Assembly (NCBI GenBank): GCA_910588905.1 | Contig: CAJURZ010000001.1 | Location: 53,769 to 117,768 of the forward strand | Direction: 5' to 3' | Source of the DNA: an uncultured Eggerthellaceae bacterium | GTDB lineage: Bacteria; Actinomycetota; Coriobacteriia; Coriobacteriales; Eggerthellaceae | Length of the DNA stretch: 64,000 bases | In this document: piece after piece, positions 33,864 through 42,671 of the stretch | Position numbering within the stretch: the stretch's first letter is position 1 | How the letters are laid out: each line of letters starts with the position of its first letter | Notes under the pieces: model-generated | Database searches by the model: none | Told to the model about the DNA's origin: nothing | The model's input: the letters and a program-made list of their open reading frames with translations, nothing else | Program-made: the position numbers and the translations under genes

Positions 33864-35186
33864 CTATTGGGTGCCGTCGCCGAAATGGAGGGTGCGCTCG
33901 TAGCCAGTGAGGCGCTTGCGGGCCTGTTCACGCAGGTTGTTCATGCCGGAAAGGAACTGACGGTACATCACCAGTACCAGATAGCGGCCTCGCTCGGTCA
34001 GGAGGACCTCACGGTCATCATTCACCGAGAACGCGCCATTCGCCGCAAGGAACGTCATCTCCACGGGAAGCCCTCGCTCCACGCTCATGCCGAACTCTCG
34101 CTTGAAGCGCTCTTTGTCGAGCCGCAAGCGATAGAGATCCAAGAGGAACCGATAGCGCATGAGATCCCGTCGTGACATGACGGTCTTCTCCTTGACCGAC
34201 ATCCGTCCGCTCTGGATCATGGAGTTGTACTTCGGGATGCTGAATTCGTTCACGTAGAGCGCACCATCCAGGTGCGTGATGGAGCCCGACCCGATAGCGG
34301 GGTATTCGTTGTAGGAGGTCTGGTACTCGTTGATGCGCACGGCGTCATCCACCTGACCGGTCTCATCCAATCGGTTGAAGGTCCAGACCGTCTCCCGGCC
34401 AAAGAGCGGCTCGTCGCCCCCGGCCAGCACGCCGTCAAGGATACGATAGAAGTCCCACTCACGTCCGTAATCCATCTGTCCCAAGGTGGACGTCATCTTC
34501 TTCATGGTGGCATTGGATACGTAGAGCGGGGAGAACGTGGTCTGACGAGCTCCGCACTGAGCAATGCGCTCCAGATCGGCGAAGAGGATATCCTCGGTCT
34601 GAGAGGGGAAGTTGAAGATCATATCCACATTGAGCGAATCGAAATAGCCATTCGCCTCGCCGATGCGCTCGAAGATCTCCTGGCCGCTGCCGTATTTCTC
34701 GTAGCGATCCATCTGCTTGAGCAGACCATCGTCGAAGCTCTGCACTCCTACGGAGAGCCGTTGGATGCGCCCGCTCATCTTCTCTAGATAGGAGGGGATG
34801 AGGTGATTAGGGTTCGTCTCCACCCCCACTTCCTCTACCGAGAAGGTCTCTCGGGCCAGGTCTATGGTCTCGCAGAGCTCATCGATCATGACGGTGGGGG
34901 TGCCCCCGCCGAAGTAGAGGCTCTCGAAATCGTAGCCCAACGACTTCAGCATCAGCATCTCACGCCGGAGGTTCTCGAAATAGGGGCGGGCGATATCCTC
35001 GCGGAAGGGATAGCGATTGAAGCTGCAATAGGGGCAGAGGCGCTCACAGAAGGGCACATGCAGATAGAGCATATAGCGCTCCCCGGGGTGGGGGGCCGGA
35101 AGGTGGGTCTCATCCGTCGGGCTGGATAAGAGTGAACGGTGGATCATGGGCTTCAGCAGGCGAGTGAGGAACCTTTCAGCAAGCAT
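33864..35186 (-). CDS. HemW/HemN-like radical SAM protein
   Basis: The 440-residue protein has the radical SAM motif CERLCPYCSF (C-x3-C-x2-C) near residues 48-55, GGGTPT near 94-99, NPNHL near 128, SVGVQSFDD near 143 and a HemN-type C-terminal domain. The residue after the third Cys pair is Ser-Phe, as in HemW (heme chaperone), and not Cys as in HemN (oxygen-independent coproporphyrinogen oxidase), so true HemN activity is doubtful. Other relatives are HutW/ChuW-type heme-degrading methyltransferases. No heme genes are nearby to decide. The ATG at 35186 has GGAGTG about 12 nt upstream. It is transcribed towards the two-component operon. Confidence 0.8.
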   Translation of the reverse strand: MLAERFLTRLLKPMIHRSLLSSPTDETHLPAPHPGERYMLYLHVPFCERLCPYCSFNRYPFREDIARPYFENLRREMLMLKSLGYDFESLYFGGGTPTVMIDELCETIDLARETFSVEEVGVETNPNHLIPSYLEKMSGRIQRLSVGVQSFDDGLLKQMDRYEKYGSGQEIFERIGEANGYFDSLNVDMIFNFPSQTEDILFADLERIAQCGARQTTFSPLYVSNATMKKMTSTLGQMDYGREWDFYRILDGVLAGGDEPLFGRETVWTFNRLDETGQVDDAVRINEYQTSYNEYPAIGSGSITHLDGALYVNEFSIPKYNSMIQSGRMSVKEKTVMSRRDLMRYRFLLDLYRLRLDKERFKREFGMSVERGLPVEMTFLAANGAFSVNDDREVLLTERGRYLVLVMYRQFLSGMNNLREQARKRLTGYERTLHFGDGTQ

Positions 35187-35282
35187 ACGGGCTATTGCAC
35201 TCCTTCAAGGACGTCATAGGACCGGATGAAACGATACAATAGCAAATGTCTTGAAACCCCGGGTCAAAGGAGCGGTAAGCAG

Positions 35283-36365
35283 ATGGCACGTGTCTATAAC
35301 TTTTCGGCGGGTCCCGCCGTATTGCCGGAAGAGGTCCTTCGCGAAGCCCAGGCGGGCATGTTGGATTACAACGGATGCGGCATGTCCGTGATGGAGATGA
35401 GCCATCGTTCTGCCGCCTTCGCCCAGATCATCGAAGATGCTGAGGCGGACCTCCGCGACCTCATGGCCATTCCGGATGACTATCACGTCCTCTTCCTCCA
35501 GGGCGGCGCTACCCAGCAGTTCGCTGCCATTCCCATGAATCTCATGCAGCACGGAGTGGCTGATTACATCGTCTCCGGCTCTTGGTCCAAGAAAGCGGCG
35601 AAGGAAGCCAAGCTCTACGGCACAGCCAATGTGGTGGCCTCCTCTGAGGATGAGAACTACTCCTACGTACCGGATGTGGATACCCTCACCTTCAGCCCCG
35701 ATGCCGATTACGTCTACATCTGCCAGAACGAGACCATCTACGGCACGCGCTACGCCAAGTTGCCGGATACTGGGAGCATCCCCCTCGTATCCGATGTCTC
35801 CTCCATGTTCCTCTCCGAGCCCATGGATGTTTCCCAGTACGGCCTCATCTACGGCGGCGTGCAGAAGAACGTGGGACCGGCAGGCGTGGTCATCGTAATC
35901 GTGCGAGAAGACCTCGTCCGGGAGGATGTGAACCCCCAGACTCCCACCATCATGCGCTATCTCACGCAGGTGGATGCGAAGAGCCTCTCCAATACCCCGC
36001 CTTGCTGGGGCATCTATGTCTGCGGATTGGTGTTCAAGTGGCTCAAGGGCCTGGGAGGCCTTGAGGTCATGAAGCAGATGAATGAGGAGAAGGCAGCACT
36101 GCTCTATGACTTCCTCGATGGCTCCAAGCTCTTCAAGGGCACCGCACGCAAGGACTGCCGCTCTCTCATGAACGTCCCGTTCATCACGGGAGACGCTGAT
36201 CTGGATGCCAAGTTCATCGCGGAATGCAAGAATCACAACATCGAATCCATCAAGGGCCACCGCAGCGTAGGCGGCATGCGCGCGAGCATCTATAACGCCA
36301 TGCCCAAGGCAGGCGTGGAGGCCCTCGTGAGCTTCATGGCTCAGTTCGAGAAGGAGAACTCCTAA
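35283..36365 (+). CDS. serC: Phosphoserine aminotransferase
   Basis: SerC transaminates 3-phosphohydroxypyruvate to phosphoserine with PLP. The 360-residue protein starts with YNFSAGPAVLPEEVL, has the substrate loop GGATQQFAAIPMNL near residue 77, and the PLP lysine in GGVQKNVGPAG near 198. AAAGGAG is 10 nt before the ATG at 35283; the frame is open back to 35226 without a better start. A -10-like TACAAT lies at 35235-35240. serA follows after one base, giving a two-gene serine operon that lacks the phosphatase serB. Confidence 0.95.
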   Translation: MARVYNFSAGPAVLPEEVLREAQAGMLDYNGCGMSVMEMSHRSAAFAQIIEDAEADLRDLMAIPDDYHVLFLQGGATQQFAAIPMNLMQHGVADYIVSGSWSKKAAKEAKLYGTANVVASSEDENYSYVPDVDTLTFSPDADYVYICQNETIYGTRYAKLPDTGSIPLVSDVSSMFLSEPMDVSQYGLIYGGVQKNVGPAGVVIVIVREDLVREDVNPQTPTIMRYLTQVDAKSLSNTPPCWGIYVCGLVFKWLKGLGGLEVMKQMNEEKAALLYDFLDGSKLFKGTARKDCRSLMNVPFITGDADLDAKFIAECKNHNIESIKGHRSVGGMRASIYNAMPKAGVEALVSFMAQFEKENS

Positions 36366-36366
36366 G

Positions 36367-37941
36367 ATGGCATCTAAGGTCCTCGTCACGGAGAAGATCG
36401 CCGATGAGGGCTTGAGCATCCTCCGCTCTCGCGGCTATGAGGTGGTGGAGCTGCTGGATGCGAGCGAGGCTGAGCTCAAGGAGGCCTTGGCGGACGCCGA
36501 TGGCCTCATCGTGCGCTCAGCTACGCATGTCACACCGGAGCTGCTGGACCAGGCGAAGCGCCTCAAAGTCATCGGTCGTGCAGGTGTCACCGTTGATAAC
36601 ATTGACATAGAGGCCGCCAATGAGCGTGGGGTCGTCGTATGCAACGCTCCCACCTCGAACATCATCTCTGCGGCAGAGCACACCATGGCCCTCTTGCTGG
36701 CCTGCGCGCGCAATGTCTGCCAGGCGAATGCTTCGGTGCATTCTGGTTCCTGGGCCCGCCATCGCTTCATGGGCCAGGAGCTCTTCGGCAAGACCTTGGC
36801 CATCTTCGGTCTGGGTCGCATCGGCAGCCTCGTAGCCGAACGGGCTCGCGCATTCGGCATGGAGCTGGTGGCCTATGACCCGTACTGCTCACCGGATCGG
36901 GCGGCTCAGCTGGATGTCACGCTGATGGATTCCATCGACGACATCCTCCCGGTAGCGGATTTCATCACCGTGCACCTGCCGCTCACCCCGGATACCTATG
37001 GCATGTTCGGCCCTGAGCAGTTCGCGGCCATGAAGAACGGCGTCATCTTGGTGAATCCCGCTCGTGGCGGCATCTTCGACATCGCATCCCTGGCGGATTT
37101 CGTGGCGGCAGGAAAGATAGCTTCAGTGGGCATCGACGTCTTCGAAGAGGAGCCTTGCACGGAAAGCCCCTTGCATGAGTTCAGCAGCGCCATCCTCACG
37201 CCGCATATCAGCGCTGTCACCCACGAGGCCCAGGTGCGGGCGGGTACGGAGATAGCCGAATACATCTGGGCGGCGCTGGAGGGCTCCATCGTGCCCACGG
37301 CCATCAATCCCACCAGCATCCCACCGGAGGTCATCGGGGGCGTGCGCCCGTATATCCCTGCAGCGAGGATAGCAGGACGCATGATCCAGAGCCTCATCGG
37401 CATCCCGAAGCAGGTGAGCGTCTGGCTGGAGGGCAATATCTCTGATTCTGATCCAGCGCCCATCGTGGCAGGCGTGGTCGATGGTATCCTCGACTACAAG
37501 TCCATCGGCACCGTATCCTTGGAGAATGCCATGACCATGGCCGGCAGGCATGGCATGGACGTGGTCACCGAGGCCTCCAAGGATGCTCAGGGCTACGAGT
37601 CAGCCATTCGCATCAAAGCAGATGACATGGACATCTCGTTCACCCTCTACGGCTTGGACAACCTTCCTCGGGTCATCTCCTTCAACGGGTATCGCATAGA
37701 TATCACCCCGGCCTCGCTCTCGCTCATCTTCGAATACGTTGATTCTCCCGGCCGCATCGGGCTCATCGGCTCCATCCTCGGTGCAGCGGGTGTGAATATC
37801 ACCACCATGCAGATCGGGACCAAGCCGGAGGAGAAGTGCGCTCTGGTCTATATCAACGTCGAGGGAGACATCACACCTGAGGTGATGGAGGAGCTCGAAG
37901 GGGCCATGGATTACAAGAATCTCTGGAAGCTGGCCATCTAG
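36367..37941 (+). CDS. serA: D-3-phosphoglycerate dehydrogenase
   Basis: SerA oxidises 3-phosphoglycerate, the first step of serine synthesis. The 524-residue length and domain order fit the long form: N-terminal substrate and NAD domains with GLGRIGSLVAERARAFGM near 147-164 and catalytic Arg/Glu/His (NPARGG near 232, EEEP near 260, HISAVTHEAQ near 280), an intervening allosteric domain, and a C-terminal ACT domain (IFEYVDSPGRIGLIGSILGAAGVNITTMQIG) for serine inhibition. It starts 1 nt after serC. Confidence 0.96.
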   Translation: MASKVLVTEKIADEGLSILRSRGYEVVELLDASEAELKEALADADGLIVRSATHVTPELLDQAKRLKVIGRAGVTVDNIDIEAANERGVVVCNAPTSNIISAAEHTMALLLACARNVCQANASVHSGSWARHRFMGQELFGKTLAIFGLGRIGSLVAERARAFGMELVAYDPYCSPDRAAQLDVTLMDSIDDILPVADFITVHLPLTPDTYGMFGPEQFAAMKNGVILVNPARGGIFDIASLADFVAAGKIASVGIDVFEEEPCTESPLHEFSSAILTPHISAVTHEAQVRAGTEIAEYIWAALEGSIVPTAINPTSIPPEVIGGVRPYIPAARIAGRMIQSLIGIPKQVSVWLEGNISDSDPAPIVAGVVDGILDYKSIGTVSLENAMTMAGRHGMDVVTEASKDAQGYESAIRIKADDMDISFTLYGLDNLPRVISFNGYRIDITPASLSLIFEYVDSPGRIGLIGSILGAAGVNITTMQIGTKPEEKCALVYINVEGDITPEVMEELEGAMDYKNLWKLAI

Positions 37942-38018
37942 GGCTGTCTTTGCAAGCGTGCTCCTCAGGGAGTAAAACGAAGGACGCCACCACCTGAAGC
38001 TAGGCGAAAGGATCTAGG

Positions 38019-39539
38019 ATGACACGGAAGATAGACATCTTCGACACCACGTTGCGCGACGGAGAGCAATCTCCGGGCGCTTCCATGAATACGGAAGAGA
38101 AGCTGGTCATCACTCGTGAGCTCCTGCGCATGAACGTGGATGTCATCGAGGCTGGTTTTCCTATCTCCAGCCCGGGAGACTTCGAGAGCGTGCGCAAGAT
38201 ATCCCAGTTGGTGGGCTACGATGCAGCGGTCTGCGCGCTCACCCGCGCCATCGAGAAGGACATCCTGTGTGCTGCCGATGCGCTCAAATTCGCGAAGCGT
38301 CCGCGCATCCATACGGGCATCGGCGTATCAGAGAGCCACTTGCGGGACAAGCTGCGCATCACCCCCGATGAATGCGTCAAGCGGGCTGTGGAGTGCGTTC
38401 AGTGCGCCAAGCGCTATGTGGATGATGTGCAGTTCTATGCCGAGGATGCCGGCCGGTCCGACTACGACTTCTTAGTGCGCGTCATCCAGGCTGTTGTGGA
38501 CGCCGGAGCTACGGTGGTGAACATCCCCGACACCACGGGTTATTCTCTGCCGGAGGAGTTCGGTCGTCGTATCAGATACCTGGTAGACAACGTGCGTGGC
38601 ATCGAAGCTGTGACCATCGCCGTTCACTGCCACAATGATCTGGGAATGGCTACCGCCTTGGCCCTTGCGGGCGTTGCCAACGGCGCTCGTCAGATCGAAT
38701 GCACCATCAACGGTCTGGGTGAACGGGCTGGCAATACAGCCATGGAAGAAGTGGTCATGGCCATCAAGATGCATGGGGAAGAGCTAGATGCCCATACGGA
38801 GGTGAACACTCGAGAATTCGTGAAGGCATCCCGTTTGGTATCCTCTATCACGGGTATGAACGTCCAGGCGAACAAATCCATCGTGGGAGCGAACGCCTTC
38901 GCCCATTCCTCCGGCATCCATCAAGACGGTGTGCTCAAGAAGCGCGACACCTATGAGATCATAGATCCTGCTGATGTGGGGGCCGGTTCCAGTCAGATCG
39001 TGCTCACGGCACGATCGGGTCATGCTGCCCTCAAGCACCGGCTGGAGGAGCTGGGTTACGAGTTCGAATCTCAGAAGCTGGATGAGATCTACGAGGCATT
39101 CCTCAACCTGGCTGACAAGAAGAAGGAAGTTTACGATGAGGATCTGGAGAGCCTCGTCAATGAACGGAGCCGTGAGGCGGATGCGCTCTATAGCCTGGAG
39201 AGCATCCAGATCAGCTGCGGCTTCCCCCTGAAGCCCACGGCAACCCTTACGGTGCGCGGCCCCGAAGGAGACCCCATCACCGTCTGCGATTGGGGTACGG
39301 GTCCTGTGGATGCGGTCTACAAGGCGGTAGATCAGGTCATCGGCTGCCAGAACGATCTGCTGGAGTATTCCGTGCAATCGGTCACGCGAGGCATAGACGC
39401 CTTAGGCGAGGTGACCGTGCGCGTGAAGGCCGCCAATGGCGATATCTACACGGGTCGCGGAGCCGATGGGGACATCATCGTGTCCTCCACGAAAGCCTAT
39501 CTGAATGCGCTGAACCGTCTGTTGTCAGACAAGCGCTAG
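38019..39539 (+). CDS. leuA: 2-isopropylmalate synthase
   Basis: LeuA condenses acetyl-CoA and 2-oxoisovalerate, the first step of leucine synthesis. The 506-residue protein has FDTTLRDGEQSPGASMN near residue 7, AGFPISSPGDF near 44, the metal-binding HCHND near 203-207, GLGERAGNT near 233, and the C-terminal regulatory domain (residues about 390-506) with GRGADGDIIVSSTKAYLNALNRL. The GASMN and AGFP motifs favour LeuA over citramalate or homocitrate synthase. AAAGGA is 7 nt before the ATG. The 77-nt gap behind serA shows no leader peptide or T-box. leuB, leuC and leuD are absent here. Confidence 0.92.
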   Translation: MTRKIDIFDTTLRDGEQSPGASMNTEEKLVITRELLRMNVDVIEAGFPISSPGDFESVRKISQLVGYDAAVCALTRAIEKDILCAADALKFAKRPRIHTGIGVSESHLRDKLRITPDECVKRAVECVQCAKRYVDDVQFYAEDAGRSDYDFLVRVIQAVVDAGATVVNIPDTTGYSLPEEFGRRIRYLVDNVRGIEAVTIAVHCHNDLGMATALALAGVANGARQIECTINGLGERAGNTAMEEVVMAIKMHGEELDAHTEVNTREFVKASRLVSSITGMNVQANKSIVGANAFAHSSGIHQDGVLKKRDTYEIIDPADVGAGSSQIVLTARSGHAALKHRLEELGYEFESQKLDEIYEAFLNLADKKKEVYDEDLESLVNERSREADALYSLESIQISCGFPLKPTATLTVRGPEGDPITVCDWGTGPVDAVYKAVDQVIGCQNDLLEYSVQSVTRGIDALGEVTVRVKAANGDIYTGRGADGDIIVSSTKAYLNALNRLLSDKR

Positions 39540-39554
39540 GGTGCGCTGGAGAAC

Positions 39555-40208
39555 CTAGAGGTGAGCGTAGCGCTCGAGGTTCTGGGAGAGCTTCTCCACG
39601 AAGCGCGCCTCCATGGCATCCAGCTGAGCATCAGCGCGGGTGATGTAGCCTAGCTGTAGCTTCACATCGGTCTTGAGCGGCACCGTCTTCAAGAGCGATC
39701 CATCCGAGATGCCCACGAGGATGCCACTGGTCACTGTATAGCCATTCAATGCCACGATCAGCTCAGAGAGGCTAGCCCGGTCAGTGCAAGCGATGGTCTT
39801 GGAGCGCGGTGCGGCTGCCAGAGCCTCCTCGTGAAGATGCACCGGTGCATCTTCACCCTGATAGAAGTAGATATAGGGGTAATCCGCCATGGCTTCCAAG
39901 GTGAGCTCATCGGCATTCACCATGGGGTGGCTGGCAGGCAGGGCGATACGGGGCGCGCTTTCGCTCAAGAAGTGGAACTCCAGTCCTTGAGCTTCCAGCT
40001 CTGCTTCCAGTTCTGCTGCGTTCTCGGTGGTCTTCACCAGCACTCCTAGGTCACAACGGCCGGTGACCACGTCCTCCATCACCCCTTGAGTGGTGCGGTC
40101 GAAGAGCTGGTAGTGGAACCCGTCTCCGCCTGTCGCTAAGACCACCTGGGCGAAGGTCTGCACGTCGAAGAGGTAGTGCTGTCCTGATACAGAGAATGCC
40201 TTCGCCAT
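39555..40208 (-). CDS. Stand-alone LysR-type effector-binding domain (no HTH)
   Basis: The 217-residue protein matches only the C-terminal ligand domain of a LysR regulator: it begins where that domain starts (KAFSVSGQHYLFDVQTFAQVV, then YQLFDRTTQGVMEDVVTGRCDLGVLV). The winged-helix region and linker of about 90 residues are absent, and upstream sequence is the intact end of paaK, so this is not a start-site error. Its ATG overlaps the paaK stop (TGATG), so the two are translationally coupled. It may bind an aromatic acid or related ligand and act on a protein partner, or it may be a remnant of a full regulator. It meets leuA tail to tail, 15 nt apart. Confidence 0.78.
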   Translation of the reverse strand: MAKAFSVSGQHYLFDVQTFAQVVLATGGDGFHYQLFDRTTQGVMEDVVTGRCDLGVLVKTTENAAELEAELEAQGLEFHFLSESAPRIALPASHPMVNADELTLEAMADYPYIYFYQGEDAPVHLHEEALAAAPRSKTIACTDRASLSELIVALNGYTVTSGILVGISDGSLLKTVPLKTDVKLQLGYITRADAQLDAMEARFVEKLSQNLERYAHL

Positions 40209-41545
40209 CACTTATCCGTCCTCTCATCTATGAATCGAGATGCCTTGTGTTCGCTGGAAGTGCCCAGCTTACCGGCGTCATGGACGATCACCTTCGCCGG
40301 GCGCACGCCGGTGTGGGTCTTGAGCGCCCCTTCCACCCGCCGTGCCACCTCATCATAGGGTTCCTCGGAGCCTTGGGCGCGTTCTACGGATACCTCGTAG
40401 CGGGTGGTGAAATCCTCGGTATAGACGCGGATGGAGTATTCGCCCGTGAGGCCCTTCTCCGCCCGCACCACGTATTCGATATCAGTGGGGAACACGTTCA
40501 CGGCTCCCACGATGAACATCTCGTCCTTTCGGCCGGTGATATGGATGCGCGCCAAGGTGCGCCCGCACTGGCAAGGCTCGTTGGATACGTAGCCTATGTC
40601 TCCGGTGCGGAAGCGGATCATGGGACGCGCCTTCTTCATGAGGGTGGTGTAGACCAGCTCTCCCAGCTCTCCTGGTTCCAAGACCTCGCCGGTATGGGGG
40701 TCTACCGTCTCCACCAGGATCTGATCCTCCACGATATGCAGCCCATCTCGGGCTTCGCAGGCCGCGGCGCAGGCGCCGTAGATGTCTGACAGACCGAAGA
40801 AGTCCACCACCTTCGCACCCCAGAGCTCCTCGATGGCAGCCCGGGTAGAGGGGATGGAGCCGCCTGGCTCACCGGCAACGATGATGGTGTGGATGGAGAA
40901 GTCCGTCTTCGGGTCGAAGCCCTTCTCCTTCGCTTTCTCACCCAGCTGCCAAGCGTAGGAGGGGCTGGTCCAGATGACGGTAGGCTGGTATTGCTTCAGT
41001 ACGAACAGCAAGCGGTCAGAGGGTACCGCGCCCACCCAAATGGCCAGAGCTCCCAGGCGCTGGGCACCGATGACATCCGGGCCGCCCACGTAGAGGGCGA
41101 AGTTGAGCCCATGGACGTAGCGGTCGGAGGGGCGCATGCCCGCTTGCCAGAACAGCCGGGCCTCGGTGTCTTGCCATAGATCGAAATCCTCTTGGGTGAA
41201 GGGGCTCACCGTTGGCACGCCCGTGGATCCCGAAGAGGTGGCCATGAACACCACGTCCTCTTCAGGCACAGAGCACATCTCTCCGAAGAAGCTCCCCACA
41301 TGCTGGGTATCCCGCTCGGTCTTCTTATCGATGAACGGCAGCTTCTGGATGTCAGAGAGCGTCTGCACATCCTCAGGCCTCACACCCGCCTCATCGAAGG
41401 AGCGCTTGTAGTAGACCGTGTTCTCGTAGGCATAGGAGAGCATGGCCTTGAGGCGATCCAGCTGCATCTGCTCCAGCTCTGATCGGGGCATGCACTCTAT
41501 CTCAGGGTCGTAGTACTTCTGATCATAGGGGATGGTCTTGCGCAT
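40208..41545 (-). CDS. paaK: Phenylacetate-CoA ligase family protein
   Basis: The 445-residue adenylate-forming enzyme activates phenylacetate or a similar acid to its CoA thioester. It has the AMP-binding P-loop TSSGSTGVPT near residue 106, the adenine-binding region (VDFFGLSDIYGA), the hinge RTGDIGYV and FRTGDI near 310, and a PaaK-type C-terminal domain (KDEMFIVGAVNVFP). Four or so paralogues of differing substrate are common, so the acid used is uncertain (phenylacetate or indoleacetate are candidates). The ATG at 41545 has AAGGA about 13 nt upstream. It precedes, and is coupled to, the LysR-like ligand domain gene. Confidence 0.88.
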   Translation of the reverse strand: MRKTIPYDQKYYDPEIECMPRSELEQMQLDRLKAMLSYAYENTVYYKRSFDEAGVRPEDVQTLSDIQKLPFIDKKTERDTQHVGSFFGEMCSVPEEDVVFMATSSGSTGVPTVSPFTQEDFDLWQDTEARLFWQAGMRPSDRYVHGLNFALYVGGPDVIGAQRLGALAIWVGAVPSDRLLFVLKQYQPTVIWTSPSYAWQLGEKAKEKGFDPKTDFSIHTIIVAGEPGGSIPSTRAAIEELWGAKVVDFFGLSDIYGACAAACEARDGLHIVEDQILVETVDPHTGEVLEPGELGELVYTTLMKKARPMIRFRTGDIGYVSNEPCQCGRTLARIHITGRKDEMFIVGAVNVFPTDIEYVVRAEKGLTGEYSIRVYTEDFTTRYEVSVERAQGSEEPYDEVARRVEGALKTHTGVRPAKVIVHDAGKLGTSSEHKASRFIDERTDK

Positions 41546-41586
41546 AGGCCGTGCTCATTCCTTCGCTTGCTCGGATTCTCTTTGGC

Positions 41587-41604
41587 TCTCGCCCTCGGGC
41601 GAGA
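41587..41604. terminator. Hairpin between gtrA-like gene and paaK
   Basis: TCTCGCC and GGCGAGA form a 7-bp stem around CTCG, between the GtrA stop and the paaK start. No T run follows on either strand, so its terminator role is uncertain. Confidence 0.35.
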
Positions 41605-41614
41605 AGATAGCACA

Positions 41615-42028
41615 TTACACCAGATCGTCTGCGATGGGCTCGTCGTCGGCGTCGAGGAACCGCTTGCGGGTGACGAAGTTCCAAACCATCACGATCACCG
41701 TGGCCACGATCTTGGTGATGAGATAGCTGATGCCCCAAAGGCCGGTGCCCACCCACATGATGAGGTCGTTGATGAGGAGTCCCAGCACTGAGAGGGTGAC
41801 GAAGATGATGAACTCACGTCGCTTCGACATGCCCTCCCGATGACGGAAGACGTAGCGCATGGATGCGATGTAGTTGAAGATCACGGAAACGGTGAAGGAG
41901 ACCGTTGCGCTCACCAAGTAGTCGATGCCGAAGACCTCGGTCAAGAGCACCATGAGCCCGTAGTCGATGATGAAGGCGATGACCCCTACCACGCCGAACT
42001 TCATGAGCTGTGCGATGAGCTTCTTCAA
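41615..42028 (-). CDS. GtrA family membrane protein
   Basis: The 137-residue protein has four hydrophobic segments and the GtrA signature: KFGVVGVIAFIIDYGLMVLL at the N-terminus, then SVIFNYIASMRYVFR, with a final TM before NFVTRKRFLF-like NFVTRKRFLDADD. GtrA proteins help move lipid-linked sugars or otherwise act in surface polysaccharide decoration. No glycosyltransferase is beside it, so its pathway is unknown. It is transcribed away from the rimP-nusA promoter. Confidence 0.9.
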   Translation of the reverse strand: MKKLIAQLMKFGVVGVIAFIIDYGLMVLLTEVFGIDYLVSATVSFTVSVIFNYIASMRYVFRHREGMSKRREFIIFVTLSVLGLLINDLIMWVGTGLWGISYLITKIVATVIVMVWNFVTRKRFLDADDEPIADDLV

Positions 42029-42047
42029 GCGGATCCCTTCCTTCGCT

Positions 42048-42076
42048 TTGCGCTACGTTCCCAGGTATGGTAATAT
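42048..42076 (+). promoter_or_regulatory. Promoter of the rimP-nusA-infB operon
   Basis: TTGCGC (42048-42053) and TAATAT (42071-42076) have an exact 17-nt spacer, with TGG before the -10 forming an extended element. It drives a leader of about 105 nt. Confidence 0.65.
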
Positions 42077-42118
42077 CCCACGCGCTACGTATTCAACTGA
42101 ACTTTTCGCAATGTTTGA

Positions 42119-42148
42119 GAAAAGTGGGCCACCGGACCCGCTTTTTTT
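42119..42148 (+). terminator. Intrinsic terminator (attenuator) in the rimP-nusA leader
   Basis: AAGTGGG (42122-42128) and CCCGCTT (42137-42143) form a 7-bp stem with an 8-nt loop, followed by seven T (42142-42148). It lies between the operon promoter and the rimP start and points in the same direction, so transcription must read through it to reach nusA. NusA affects hairpin termination, so feedback is plausible. Confidence 0.75.
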
Positions 42149-42188
42149 ATGCAATAGGGAATGGTTCGGGAGCGAAGACGAGGAGACC

Positions 42189-42653
42189 ATGCTCACGCAG
42201 AAGGAACAGAACCTGCTGGATGCCATCGAGGCCCTAGCGGTCGATCATGGCATAGAGGTGGTGACGCTGGAGGTGACCGGTGCCAAGAAGTCACCTACGG
42301 TCCGTGTCTACATAGACACGGACGAGGGCGTGACCTTCAATGAGCTCACCGAGGCGCAGGCCTGGATCGGAGCGCTCATGGATGAGCTGGATCCGTTCCC
42401 CGGTGCCTATGTGCTGGAAGTCTCCTCTCCTGGCATAGACCGCCCGCTGCGTACCCGGGAGCACTTCCAGGCTGCGGTGGGCCAGAAGGTGAAGTTGAAG
42501 ACCGTACGCGCCCTGGACGGTCGCAAGAGCTTCACGGGCATCCTCAAGTCCGTAGAAGGCGAACAGGTGACCATCGGCATGGATGACGGAGATGTCAACG
42601 TGCCCTTAGGGGATATGAGCAAAGCGAACATCATCGGAACCGTTGAGTTCTAG
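42189..42653 (+). CDS. rimP: Ribosome maturation factor RimP
   Basis: RimP is needed for 30S subunit maturation. The 154-residue protein has the GIEVVTLEVTGAKKSPTVRVYIDTD segment in the N-terminal domain and the family signature YVLEVSSPGIDRPLRTREHFQAAVG near residues 75-100. GAGGAG is about 5 nt before the ATG at 42189. It opens the operon rimP-nusA-rnpM-infB-rbfA, the standard order. Confidence 0.95.
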   Translation: MLTQKEQNLLDAIEALAVDHGIEVVTLEVTGAKKSPTVRVYIDTDEGVTFNELTEAQAWIGALMDELDPFPGAYVLEVSSPGIDRPLRTREHFQAAVGQKVKLKTVRALDGRKSFTGILKSVEGEQVTIGMDDGDVNVPLGDMSKANIIGTVEF

Positions 42654-42671
42654 CGAAGGGAGCTTGGAAAG

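Noticed and set aside
35214..36419. A 401-codon minus-strand frame opposite serC
   Set aside because: Shadow of serC, which has the PLP site and the family N-terminus.
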